From Candidatus Woesebacteria bacterium RIFCSPHIGHO2_01_FULL_39_23 (GTDB taxonomy: Bacteria; Patescibacteriota; Microgenomatia; UBA8517), in assembly GCA_001792305.1 (NCBI GenBank), contig MGGH01000025.1:1-37518 (forward strand): a stretch of DNA of 37,518 bases. Reading direction: 5' to 3'. Each line of letters starts with the position of its first letter. The stretch's first letter is position 1. Below are positions 17,176 to 23,386 of the stretch, piece after piece. The notes beneath the pieces were generated by a model, which searched no databases, had not been told where the DNA came from, and worked only from the letters and a program-made list of their open reading frames with translations. Position numbers and translations under genes: made by a program.

Positions 17176-17249
17176 CGGGAGCGACGGGACTCGAACCCGC
17201 AGCCTCTTCCGTGACAGGGAAGCGCTCTGGCCAATTGAGCTACGCCCCC
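17176..17249 (-). tRNA. tRNA-Asp (GTC)
   Basis: 74 nt on the minus strand. Acceptor GGGGGCG pairs with CGCTCCC, anticodon arm CTTCC/GGAAG carries the loop CTGTCAC (anticodon GTC), and the T arm GCGGG/CCCGT has TTCGAGT. The discriminator base is G, as tRNA-Asp requires. CCA is not encoded. A TTTACT-17-TAAAAT promoter ends 10 nt before the 5' end, so the primary transcript would have almost no 5' leader. Confidence 0.95.
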
Positions 17250-17259
17250 AAACAAAAAT

Positions 17260-17288
17260 ATTTTACCATCGAAAATCAACAAAGTAAA
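17260..17288 (-). promoter_or_regulatory. Promoter of tRNA-Asp
   Basis: TTTACT (17283-17288) and TAAAAT (17260-17265), read on the minus strand, are separated by 17 nt. The transcript would start at or very near the mature tRNA 5' end. Confidence 0.55.
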
Positions 17289-17342
17289 TTCTAAAATCTG
17301 ATTCACATACGTAAACAAAGCTTGAAATAAGACCCTCCTACG

Positions 17343-17458
17343 GATAAACTCATCTAACTCAGGTTTGCAACCTTCGTTAGAGATCCTGCCTACCGGCAGG
17401 TAAGTTTGATCCCCAAAAATATTATCTTTATATGCAAATTTAGAATTTTTGGTATAAA
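17343..17458 (+). repeat. Repeated hairpin-promoter element, copy C
   Basis: Plus strand, directly upstream of the winged-helix gene. ATAAACTC, then a hairpin at 17353-17381 (outer arms TCTAAC/GTTAGA, internal TC/TC, inner arms AGGTT/AACCT, loop TGC), then GATCCCCAAAAATA, TGCAAATT and ATTTTTGGTATAAA ending 8 nt before the ATG. CCAAAAAT (17413-17420) and ATTTTTGG (17445-17452) form the second inverted repeat. A CCTGCC...GGCAGG palindrome (17385-17400) is inserted between the two halves; the other copies lack it. Confidence 0.8.
17385..17407. repeat. Palindromic repeat inserted in element C
   Basis: CCTGCCTACCGGCAGG plus TAAGTTT interrupts the element relative to copies A and B, with GATC on both sides (17382-17385 and 17408-17411). 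The same core (TGCC/GGCA-rich palindrome) occurs inside the reductase gene at 21319-21338, so this seems to be a small dispersed palindrome. Confidence 0.55.
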
Positions 17459-17466
17459 CTTCAGGC

Positions 17467-17985
17467 ATGGGAGTAATTGAGGATTCAATTTTTGCAAACT
17501 ACAAAAAAGCATTGGAGGAAGGAAACTTTGATCAGGCTAGAAAAGCCGTGAGTTTAATTCAGGAACTAAAAAAAAGAATAGAGTCTGGTGAATTTTTAGA
17601 TTACTCCATAGACTGGAGCCCTGGTCCTACCAGGCGCTACGAGTCTTTCAACCCTTTTCCCTACAGATATTATCCAGATCAGGGGATAGTAGTATTTGGA
17701 AACTCTGCCATTAGACTTACGCCAACCGAAAACCAATTATTTGGTCTTTTTTCCGAAAACGAATCCAGTGGCAATATAATCAAAGTAATCAGTAAAAAAG
17801 CGATAATGAAATGTCTATGGGAAAATAAGACTGTTACACAAAGTGCTCTTCGTATTGCAATTCTTCGGCTTCGGGAAAAAATCGAGCAGGATTATAAAAA
17901 CCCTAAAGTTGTTATTAAATCCTACGCTAGAGGTTATATTTTTCTAGGCAAAAGAGAACCAGATGAGTCTCAAAATATAGAGTAA
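17467..17985 (+). CDS. OmpR/PhoB-type winged-helix DNA-binding protein without receiver domain
   Basis: 172 aa. Residues about 75-165 form a C-terminal winged helix of the OmpR/PhoB class: IRLTPTENQLFGLF, then KAIMKCLWENKTVTQSALRIAILRLREKI and VIKSYARGYIFLG (the wing GxGY-like ARGYIF). The first 40 residues (DSIFANYKKALEEGNFDQAR...) are helical, and there is no phospho-acceptor receiver domain, so it is an orphan regulator. Its own promoter region is element C, with TATAAA 8 nt before the ATG (leaderless). Because the same element occurs upstream of ruvC and the phosphohexomutase gene, autoregulation and a small regulon are possible, but this is inference. Confidence 0.8.
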   Translation: MGVIEDSIFANYKKALEEGNFDQARKAVSLIQELKKRIESGEFLDYSIDWSPGPTRRYESFNPFPYRYYPDQGIVVFGNSAIRLTPTENQLFGLFSENESSGNIIKVISKKAIMKCLWENKTVTQSALRIAILRLREKIEQDYKNPKVVIKSYARGYIFLGKREPDESQNIE

Positions 17986-18559
17986 TTATTTTGATCATTT
18001 ACAGGTTAACTAACTGTAACAATATTGTTTGGACCCATAATAATACTGTTTGTTAAACGGGTGGTTTATTCTTATCAGTACCTTTTTCATAGTCAAATTG
18101 ATAACAATTTTTAATCTAATCTATGGGGAAAATATTCCAAATAATAGTAACCTATCACTTTATAAGTGAAAATGTCTCAAATGAAAAAATCCAAGTGACT
18201 TATTGAAAAACTACCGAAAAACAATTTTTGCTTTGTTAGCAATCCTATAACCCGATTGCTATTTTAGCTAGTCCGGTTTTTTTCCCAAAAAATTGTCATA
18301 TTTAATAAATTATAAGAATATGTACTTTTTCTTTAAAAACAAGTACTCTAAGATAATTTATATCCTTATTATCGGAACAATTATTTTGTGTAACTAATTT
18401 TTATTCTATTATTAACAACGTATTATAGGCTTTCTAATAGATATTTATGGAATTTGTTATTTTAACAATTTCACAAACTTTATTTTACTCGATCAATAAA
18501 TTTATTTACCAATATCGTAAAAATAACTTATTACAAAAAAGTTACTTTGTTCAAAAACC

Positions 18560-18660
18560 AAAAGAAAACCTAAAGTCATGCTTGACTTTTACAGGTCGTT
18601 CGATAAAATTGGCCTAAACTGATCTCTGCTCCAAATCAGATAAAAATGTCACGATTTGAT
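18560..18660 (-). ncRNA. Candidate small RNA downstream of element A
   Basis: Element A points leftward with a TATAAA hexamer at 18665-18670 but no credible start codon follows (only a GTG mini-ORF of 12 codons). The next ~100 bases of the minus strand contain a CTGAT/ATCAG hairpin and end in the AAAGTCA/TGACTTT hairpin followed by T-rich sequence, which could be a weak terminator. The existence of this transcript is inference. Confidence 0.25.
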
Positions 18661-18664
18661 TGCT

Positions 18665-18757
18665 TTTATACCAAAAATACTTTGATCTGCCTTAGAAATA
18701 GCATTTTGGGGATCATAATCTCTCACGAGAGTGCAAACTCGAGTAAGAGGAGTATAT
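18665..18757 (-). repeat. Repeated hairpin-promoter element, copy A (orphan)
   Basis: Minus strand: ATATACTCC, hairpin at 18720-18749 (outer arms CTCTTAC/GTGAGAG with one T-G wobble, internal TC/TC, inner arms GAGT/ACTC, loop TTGC), GATCCCCAAAATGC, then AAAGTATTTTTGGTATAAA. It matches copy B over almost its whole length. It is 60 bases upstream of, and divergent from, the LysM gene; nothing recognisable lies in its own direction. Confidence 0.78.
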
Positions 18758-18817
18758 GTGTCAAAGGTGACTCCGTTTGATTTGTAAGTACAAAACAAGG
18801 AGGTGAACAATAAACGA

Positions 18818-19447
18818 ATGGACATCAAATCTCTTTTAAAAATAATCAAGGAAAACGAATCACGCCTAAGCACGGTTCTTGGAATTGTAGTGATACTGAT
18901 TTTTGGGATTGTCGCAATTAACTACTTTAGAAATATGAACAAACCTGAAGAACTCACTATTCCAGCCGAAACAACCCAAATGGAAGGACTTCCTACCACC
19001 CATACTGTGAAAAGCGGTGAAAACCTTTGGAAAATCGCAGAAGAGTATTACAAATCAGGTTATAATTGGGTTGATATAGCTGAAGCAAACGAAATTCCTT
19101 TTCCGGGTAATATTGAAGAGGGACAAGAACTTACAATCCCAGCAGTCGAGGCCAAAAAGGTTACTGTTGTAGAAAGTCCCTCAATTGTTACCGAGACACC
19201 TGAACCAACAGTTCAAGCTACGCCAACTCAAAGCCCGCAACCTACCCAATCGCCCGAAAGTTTAACTGAGGAGGAAAAAGCATTAGCTACGATAGATAGT
19301 TACACTGTTGTACGAGGAGATAACCTTTGGGAAATCGCAAATAAAGTTTATGCGGACCCCTACAAGTGGGTGGAAATAGCGCGTGCAAATAAATTGGTTA
19401 ATCCTGACTTAATCCACGCCGGCAATGTCTTTGTAATACCCCGCTAG
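18818..19447 (+). CDS. Membrane-anchored protein with two LysM domains
   Basis: 209 aa from the chosen start. An N-terminal membrane helix (LSTVLGIVVILIFGIVAINYF, about residues 18-38) is followed by LysM 1 (HTVKSGENLWKIAEEYY..., about 65-113), a Pro/Thr/Gln-rich linker (PTVQATPTQSPQPTQSP) and LysM 2 (YTVVRGDNLWEIANKVY..., about 160-208). LysM binds peptidoglycan GlcNAc, so this probably tethers the membrane to the wall, with no catalytic domain. The frame opens at GTG 18803, but that GTG is part of the Shine-Dalgarno AAGGAGGTGA (18797-18806), so ATG 18818, 11 nt downstream, is the start. Confidence 0.88.
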   Translation: MDIKSLLKIIKENESRLSTVLGIVVILIFGIVAINYFRNMNKPEELTIPAETTQMEGLPTTHTVKSGENLWKIAEEYYKSGYNWVDIAEANEIPFPGNIEEGQELTIPAVEAKKVTVVESPSIVTETPEPTVQATPTQSPQPTQSPESLTEEEKALATIDSYTVVRGDNLWEIANKVYADPYKWVEIARANKLVNPDLIHAGNVFVIPR

Positions 19448-19482
19448 CTAAAAATTTGATATAGTAAAATTATCACTTATTA

Positions 19483-19553
19483 GCGGGATTAGTACAGTGG
19501 TAGTATGCATCCTTCCCAAGGATGAGACGCCAGTTCAATTCTGGTATCCCGCT
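19483..19553 (+). tRNA. tRNA-Gly (CCC)
   Basis: 71 nt. Acceptor GCGGGAT/ATCCCGC, anticodon arm CATCC/GGATG with loop TTCCCAA (anticodon CCC), T arm CCAGT/CTGG with TTCAATT. Discriminator T; CCA not encoded. It lies between the LysM gene and a membrane-anchored gene on the same strand. Confidence 0.94.
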
Positions 19554-19600
19554 CTTAGGCTATTGACTAATAAGCCAGAGTAAGTCATATAATTAATTTA

Positions 19601-20092
19601 ATGGCAATAAAGAAAAAGTCCTCTCATTATTTCGAAGACAATTTAATCAGTAGCAAAAATATTCTTATGTTACTTGGAGTACTATTTTTAAGCCTGTTTT
19701 TACTTATATTTACTCGATCAATCAGAAACACTTCTAGGATAGAGTCTACGCAAAACATAATACCTCCGGAAGTCCAAATTCGGTTAACTGAGATAAATAA
19801 ATCAAATGAGGAAGGTTTTGTAACTCTTACTCAAGAATTTGGTAAAAAGGTAAAAGTTGTAATTGAGCTTGAAAATACACCTAGAAATATTCGTCAGCCA
19901 GCCCATATTCATAAAGGAAGTTGTATAGACCTTGGCAACGTTCTATTCTCCTTGAATGATGTGGTTAATGGCAAATCAGAAACTACAATTGTAACTTCTA
20001 TGGCAGAGTTATCACAAATGTTGCCTTTAGCCGTAAACGTACACAAATCAACCAGTCAAGCCTCTCTCTTCGTCTCCTGCGGGAATCTTTAA
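19601..20092 (+). CDS. Membrane-anchored protein with CHRD-like C-terminal domain
   Basis: 163 aa. One membrane helix (ILMLLGVLFLSLFLLIFTRS, about residues 20-40) puts the rest outside. The C-terminal half has QPAHIHKGSCIDLGNVLFSL, then NGKSETTIV and LAVNVHKS...LFVSCGNL, a paired His/Cys pattern (HIHxGxC ... NVHkS ... sCG) like CHRD or Cu/Zn-SOD-type beta sandwiches. No SOD metal set is complete, so I do not call an enzyme. TATAAT ends 7 nt before the ATG with TTGACT 19 nt further upstream, implying its own leaderless promoter. Confidence 0.62.
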   Translation: MAIKKKSSHYFEDNLISSKNILMLLGVLFLSLFLLIFTRSIRNTSRIESTQNIIPPEVQIRLTEINKSNEEGFVTLTQEFGKKVKVVIELENTPRNIRQPAHIHKGSCIDLGNVLFSLNDVVNGKSETTIVTSMAELSQMLPLAVNVHKSTSQASLFVSCGNL

Positions 20093-20188
20093 ACATATAA
20101 TAACTATGTCTTGTTAAGTTAAAACACCAATCTTCCCCCTCACTATAAACAGCCATAAATAATCTTGACAGGAGTTTAACACAAGGAC

Positions 20189-20731
20189 TTATTTAAGAGA
20201 GTTCCAATCTTTTCTTTGGGAGGGATAAATGCTTCTACTTAATAGATAACTGAACCTTAAAGCCCTGCCTACTTTTGAAGTCGAATAGGATTTTAAAAAA
20301 TATGGAGATACAAAAACTTTTACCCCCGCCTTTTTTGCGTCCTTCTTCTTCTTTGTCAATACCGGGTCAAACGGAGAAACACCATAGTAAGTAGGTTTGA
20401 TTTCTGAGAGAATTTTTTGATTACACGGCCCTTTGAAAACAAATACATAATCCACAATCGAAAGTACAGCGAGCATTTGCGCCCTCTCCGTTTCATCAAA
20501 ATATGGCATATCTTCACCTTTTATACGCTTTGAAGTTTCATTGTCATCAACTCCCACCATAAGTACGTCGACTTTTTTCTTAATAGAATCAAGGAAAAAA
20601 ACGTGGCCTAAGTGTAAAACATCAAAAACTCCCGTGGCAAAACCGATTTTTTTATTTCTGCCAAGTCTCGCACTTAACTTGAAAGCTTTGCTATAAGACA
20701 CAACTTTGTCTTTAAACCTACTTTTTGCCAT
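20189..20731 (-). CDS. Cytidylyltransferase-like nucleotidyltransferase (HxGH)
   Basis: 180 aa from the chosen start. ATGVFDVLHLGHVFFLDS at about residues 32-49 contains the HxGH nucleotide site (His40, His43), and SYSTSKVGR near the C-terminus is the ISTTxxv-like motif; VLMVGVDDNETSKRIKG lies between. This is the fold of glycerol-3-phosphate cytidylyltransferase, RfaE C-domain and FAD synthetase-like enzymes; the substrate is not decided. A GTG start at 20752 is possible because it overlaps the TGA of the upstream 59-aa gene, but a TATAAT (20738-20743) lies 6 nt before ATG 20731, which gives the natural family N-terminus and is preferred. Confidence 0.8.
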   Translation of the reverse strand: MAKSRFKDKVVSYSKAFKLSARLGRNKKIGFATGVFDVLHLGHVFFLDSIKKKVDVLMVGVDDNETSKRIKGEDMPYFDETERAQMLAVLSIVDYVFVFKGPCNQKILSEIKPTYYGVSPFDPVLTKKKKDAKKAGVKVFVSPYFLKSYSTSKVGRALRFSYLLSRSIYPSQRKDWNSLK

Positions 20732-20748
20732 TGGGCAATTATAACAAA

Positions 20749-20928
20749 TCACTTTTCTAGCTGCTTTTTAAGCATCTTGTAGACCTCTTTTTTAGTATCC
20801 TCCACAGTCATGTTCCACGCTTTTGCCATGTGATCGAAATCACTTTCAACCAAGCTACCACCTCCTTTTCGCAGAGGCCCTTTGCCCATATCATCGTCAG
20901 AAACTTGGCACCCACAGTTATAACACAT
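20749..20928 (-). CDS. Small protein with N-terminal Cys-x2-Cys-x-Cys motif
   Basis: 59 aa. It begins MCYNCGC, then SDDDMGKG and GGGSLVESDFDHMAKAW, and ends in a helical TKKEVYKMLKKQLEK. The closely spaced cysteines suggest metal binding, but there is no second Cys pair for a full zinc ribbon within the chain. An excellent Shine-Dalgarno (GAGGAGGTGA) precedes the ATG, which is strong evidence that it is expressed. Function unknown. Its TGA overlaps a possible GTG start of the cytidylyltransferase-like gene, so the two may be co-transcribed. Confidence 0.72.
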   Translation of the reverse strand: MCYNCGCQVSDDDMGKGPLRKGGGSLVESDFDHMAKAWNMTVEDTKKEVYKMLKKQLEK

Positions 20929-21002
20929 ATTCCGTCGTCACCTCCTCAAACACAAAATTCAAATCTTAAAAGTTAAAATTTGTATGTTAATATAATAATA
21001 CA

Positions 21003-21734
21003 ATGAGACTAGTTTTGGTCGATAAAAAGACTGAGGCTGAGGGAACAAAGTCTTTCTTTTTCGAACCAGAAGAGATTGTCAGCTATTTACCTGGACAATA
21101 CTTCTACTTTACTCTTCCAAAGCTAAAATTTCCGGATGAGAGAGGGGATACTAGGCATTTCACTCTTTCTTCATCGCCTACGGAGGGGAAAACTTTGAGG
21201 ATAACCACTCGAGTGCGAGAAGAATCAGGGTTTAAAAAAACTTTAGACGAGCTTCCGTTCGGCAGTAACCTCGAAGGAAGAGGCCCAAATGGAACGTTTT
21301 GTATCCCTTCCTCAGGCCTGCTTGCCGGCAGGCAGGTTTTTATTGCAGGCGGAATTGGGATCACCCCTTTTAGAAGTATTATTAAATTTAGTGCGGACAA
21401 AAATTATAAAACTCCAATACATCTTATCTACAGTAACTCCACACCTGAACAAATAACCTTTAGAAAAGAGCTTGAAGAACTTGCCCAAAATCACAAAAAT
21501 ATAAAAGTATTTATGACTGTATCAAAACCTGAAGAAGGTCGAGAACTGTGGACAGGTTTAATTGGGAGAGTTGACGAAAAAATGATCAAATCACTAATCA
21601 CCGATCACCAGTCACCAACCATAACTTGGTGGCTCTGTGGCCCTCCGCCGATGGTAGAAGCTACTGAAAAAATTTTAGAAAGCCTCAAGATAACTTCCGA
21701 TCAAATTCGAATCGAAAAGTTTACAGGTTACTAA
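21003..21734 (+). CDS. FAD/NAD(P)-binding oxidoreductase (ferredoxin-NADP reductase family)
   Basis: 243 aa. Order: FAD-binding barrel with RHFTLSSSP (RxYS-type, about residues 47-55) and LEGRGPNGTF, then the NAD(P) domain with VFIAGGIGITPFRS at about 111-124, HLIYSNSTPEQITF and WWLCGPPPMVEATEKIL near the C-terminus. Such enzymes shuttle electrons between NAD(P)H and a partner. A ferric-reductase-like membrane protein lies 0.8 kb away, a plausible partner. The segment SGLLAGRQ is encoded by a GC-rich palindrome (21319-21338), apparently inserted in frame. TATAAT lies 6 nt before the ATG (leaderless). Confidence 0.88.
   Translation: MRLVLVDKKTEAEGTKSFFFEPEEIVSYLPGQYFYFTLPKLKFPDERGDTRHFTLSSSPTEGKTLRITTRVREESGFKKTLDELPFGSNLEGRGPNGTFCIPSSGLLAGRQVFIAGGIGITPFRSIIKFSADKNYKTPIHLIYSNSTPEQITFRKELEELAQNHKNIKVFMTVSKPEEGRELWTGLIGRVDEKMIKSLITDHQSPTITWWLCGPPPMVEATEKILESLKITSDQIRIEKFTGY
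21319..21338. repeat. GC-rich palindrome inside the reductase gene
   Basis: CCTGCTTGCCGGCAGGCAGG is palindromic apart from one mismatched pair and encodes LLAGRQ between the barrel and the nucleotide-binding strand VFIAGG. Its core is shared with the palindrome in element C. It adds codons in frame in a surface loop where family members usually have a short connector. Confidence 0.6.
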
Positions 21735-21772
21735 CTTTAGTAATCCAGTAAATATTGTATAATAAGCACGTT

Positions 21773-21845
21773 GCCAGGGTAGCTTAGCTGGTAGAGCAAG
21801 GCTTTCGTAAAGCCGAGGTCGTGGGTTCAAATCCCACCCCTGGCT
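21773..21845 (+). tRNA. tRNA-Thr (CGT)
   Basis: 73 nt. Acceptor GCCAGGG/CCCTGGC, anticodon loop TTCGTAA (anticodon CGT) on an AGGCT/AGCCG arm with one mismatched pair at its base, T arm GTGGG/CCCAC with TTCAAAT. Discriminator T; no encoded CCA. TATAAT (21758-21763) ends 9 nt before the 5' end, so there is little or no 5' leader. The next gene begins 9 nt after the tRNA. Confidence 0.95.
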
Positions 21846-21854
21846 CAAAGTAGT

Positions 21855-22571
21855 ATGAAAAAAAGATACTCGAGATTATCAAAACTTGAAGAGAAAAGGG
21901 ACAACAGACACGCTCTCGTGTTGATAGGAACATCAATCTTAATAATTGTATTTCTTGCCACTTTCGGATTTCCATTAGTTACCCGAGTTTCAGAAATACT
22001 CATTAGTTTAAATAAAAGCTCTGCTTCAATTGATATTAACGACCAAACTCCCCCCCCTCCTCCAAGAATAAACACAATCGTGGAATACACAAATCAAAAA
22101 GACGTCGAAATTTCAGGGGTAACAGAACCCGGAGCTTTAGTAAATATCTATTTTAATGAAGCTAAAAGGGAGCTCTTGGCGGGTTCAAGCGGGAGCTTCA
22201 CAGCTAATTTTATTTTAGTCGATGGAGAAAATAAAGTTTATGCAAAAGCTATTGACAACAACGGCAATACAAGCGAGGCAACTAACACTATGGTTATTCA
22301 TTTAGATAACGAGCCCCCAGAACTTGAAATACAGGAGCCACTGGAAAATACAACATTTTACGGGAACAAACAAAGACAGGTTGTAATAAAAGGAAAAACA
22401 GAAACAGACACGAAAATTACAATTAACGACCGTGTTGTAGTAGTCGAAAATACAGGGAATTTTACTTTTTATACTAGCCTTAGCGAGGGAAACAACGAAT
22501 TTAGATTTAAAGCAACTGATAAAGCGGGAAACTTAACCGAGTCCAAACTTAACCTTAACTTCTCTCTTTAA
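21855..22571 (+). CDS. Membrane-anchored surface protein with two bacterial Ig-like domains
   Basis: 238 aa. A basic N-terminus and one membrane helix (ALVLIGTSILIIVFLATFGF, about residues 20-40) precede a poly-Pro stretch (PPPPP) and two beta-sandwich repeats: VEISGVTEPGALVNIYFN...NGNTSEATNTMVIHLD and VVIKGKTETDTKITIND...DKAGNLTESKLNLNF. The GxTEPga-V-iy and Dk-GN-t pattern is that of Big_6/Big_9-type domains common in surface proteins of Gram-positive and CPR cells. The poly-C run encoding the prolines is prone to slippage. It starts 9 nt after tRNA-Thr with no promoter of its own, so it may be read through from the tRNA. It overlaps the convergent gene by 17 bases. Confidence 0.75.
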   Translation: MKKRYSRLSKLEEKRDNRHALVLIGTSILIIVFLATFGFPLVTRVSEILISLNKSSASIDINDQTPPPPPRINTIVEYTNQKDVEISGVTEPGALVNIYFNEAKRELLAGSSGSFTANFILVDGENKVYAKAIDNNGNTSEATNTMVIHLDNEPPELEIQEPLENTTFYGNKQRQVVIKGKTETDTKITINDRVVVVENTGNFTFYTSLSEGNNEFRFKATDKAGNLTESKLNLNFSL

Positions 22572-23232
22572 ACTCTCTAACAATTCGTGCAACCAACAAA
22601 ATTAGTGCAACTGTTATGTAAGTGAAATAAATAAAGCTTGTGGGTTCTAACTTTATATCGGTTCCAACAAAATATGCATGGGCAGAAACTAAAAAGAATG
22701 CTAGGTAATTTAAAACATGTACTCTCCTCCAATTTTTTCTTAATATTATACTTGATCTTAACTTTGCAGCTACAACTCCCGAAGTAATAAGCCAAAAGGA
22801 AATCCTTCCCAATGTATAAAAATACTCCAGTCTTTTACTGCAAAGAACACAGAAATCGGTGAACACATAAAATGGATCGAATTTATTTGTCAGACGGAAA
22901 TTAAGGATAATAAAAAGTAACGGATGCATTATTATAAGCGAATAGGCAAGAGCTCCTTGAATCAAATGAAATTTGAAAATAATACTGCCTAGTTTCCTTC
23001 GTAACTTCGGCATCAAAGAGCCAGTCAGTATTTGAAAAAATAATAAATTGAAAGCCAAAAAACCAGTAAGTCTTTGAAAAAAATTAATCAAAAGGTCTGT
23101 ATCGCTAACTAATTTATTCAAAGGAGCACTATTTACAACAATAGCATAAGTGGAAATTGAAAGTAGCGTAAACCAAATCAATATAAAAGCGGCAAACATA
23201 TAGTAAACGTTTTTGAACAAATTCGAACTCAT
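22555..23232 (-). CDS. Ferric-reductase-like transmembrane cytochrome b-type protein
   Basis: 225 aa with about six membrane segments. Histidines are placed as in the ferric reductase-like domain: FHLIQGALAYSLIIMHP in one helix pair and RVHVLNYLAFFLVSAHAYF in a later helix, giving two His pairs able to hold b-type haems. There is no flavin or NAD(P) domain; the FNR-family protein encoded at 21003-21734 could supply it. Role in electron transfer across the membrane is inference. It runs opposite to the reductase, so the two are not co-transcribed. Confidence 0.75.
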   Translation of the reverse strand: MSSNLFKNVYYMFAAFILIWFTLLSISTYAIVVNSAPLNKLVSDTDLLINFFQRLTGFLAFNLLFFQILTGSLMPKLRRKLGSIIFKFHLIQGALAYSLIIMHPLLFIILNFRLTNKFDPFYVFTDFCVLCSKRLEYFYTLGRISFWLITSGVVAAKLRSSIILRKNWRRVHVLNYLAFFLVSAHAYFVGTDIKLEPTSFIYFTYITVALILLVARIVREFKERS

Positions 23233-23249
23233 TTTAAGTCAATTTGTTA

Positions 23250-23354
23250 GCTCGCCCCGCCCGGCGGGGCTCGCTACTCCAGCGTGACGCCCCCACCCGC
23301 CGCGCTTACGTTACTTTTTGCGCGCGCGATTTGCGATTGCCTCGCGGACGCTTT
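23250..23354. repeat. GC-rich spacer with a strong hairpin
   Basis: In AT-rich surroundings this intergenic stretch is mostly G and C. It contains a hairpin with arms GCCCCG/CGGGGC (23254-23259, 23265-23270), extended after a TC/TC internal loop by TAGC/GCTA, and then the runs CGCGCGCG and CTCGCGG. No gene is visible. It lies just upstream of the APH-like kinase gene. Confidence 0.55.
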
Positions 23355-23386
23355 AATTATAGCGAAAAATTTGAGAGAATAAAAAT

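Larger units (their letters stand above)
17986..18796. other. AT-rich gene-free stretch with hairpins and one repeat copy
   Basis: About 810 bases with no convincing ORF on either strand. Contents: a TTACAG/CTGTAA hairpin (17999-18019) and a 12-bp palindrome AACAATATTGTT (18018-18029) right after the winged-helix gene; an 8-bp hairpin TAGCAATC/GATTGCTA followed by TTTT (18237-18265), a weak terminator candidate; a 7-bp hairpin AAAGTCA/TGACTTT (18572-18589); and element A at 18665-18757. No DnaA boxes, tmRNA, RNase P or SRP RNA signature was recognised. Confidence 0.6.

Noticed and set aside
17353-17381. Resemblance of hairpin 1 of copy C (ATCTAAC...GTTAGA) to an integron attC site
   Set aside because: attC needs separate R and L boxes with a long folded centre; here the loop is 3 bases and the total is about 30 bases, and other copies do not keep the AAC/GTT ends. 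No integron integrase is present.
17986-18660. AT-rich stretch as a replication origin
   Set aside because: No DnaA boxes, no dnaA or dnaN nearby, and parB is 7 kb away. AT-richness alone is not enough.
18649-18873. 74-codon open frame on the minus strand across element A
   Set aside because: It overlaps the LysM gene start and the repeat element, has no start signal and a non-protein-like sequence; it is a chance opening.
20738-20752. Duplicated CYNC-coding sequence at the start of the cytidylyltransferase-like gene (ICYNCP) as a second metal motif
   Set aside because: These codons coincide with a TATAAT hexamer upstream of a better ATG at 20731, so the peptide is probably not made.
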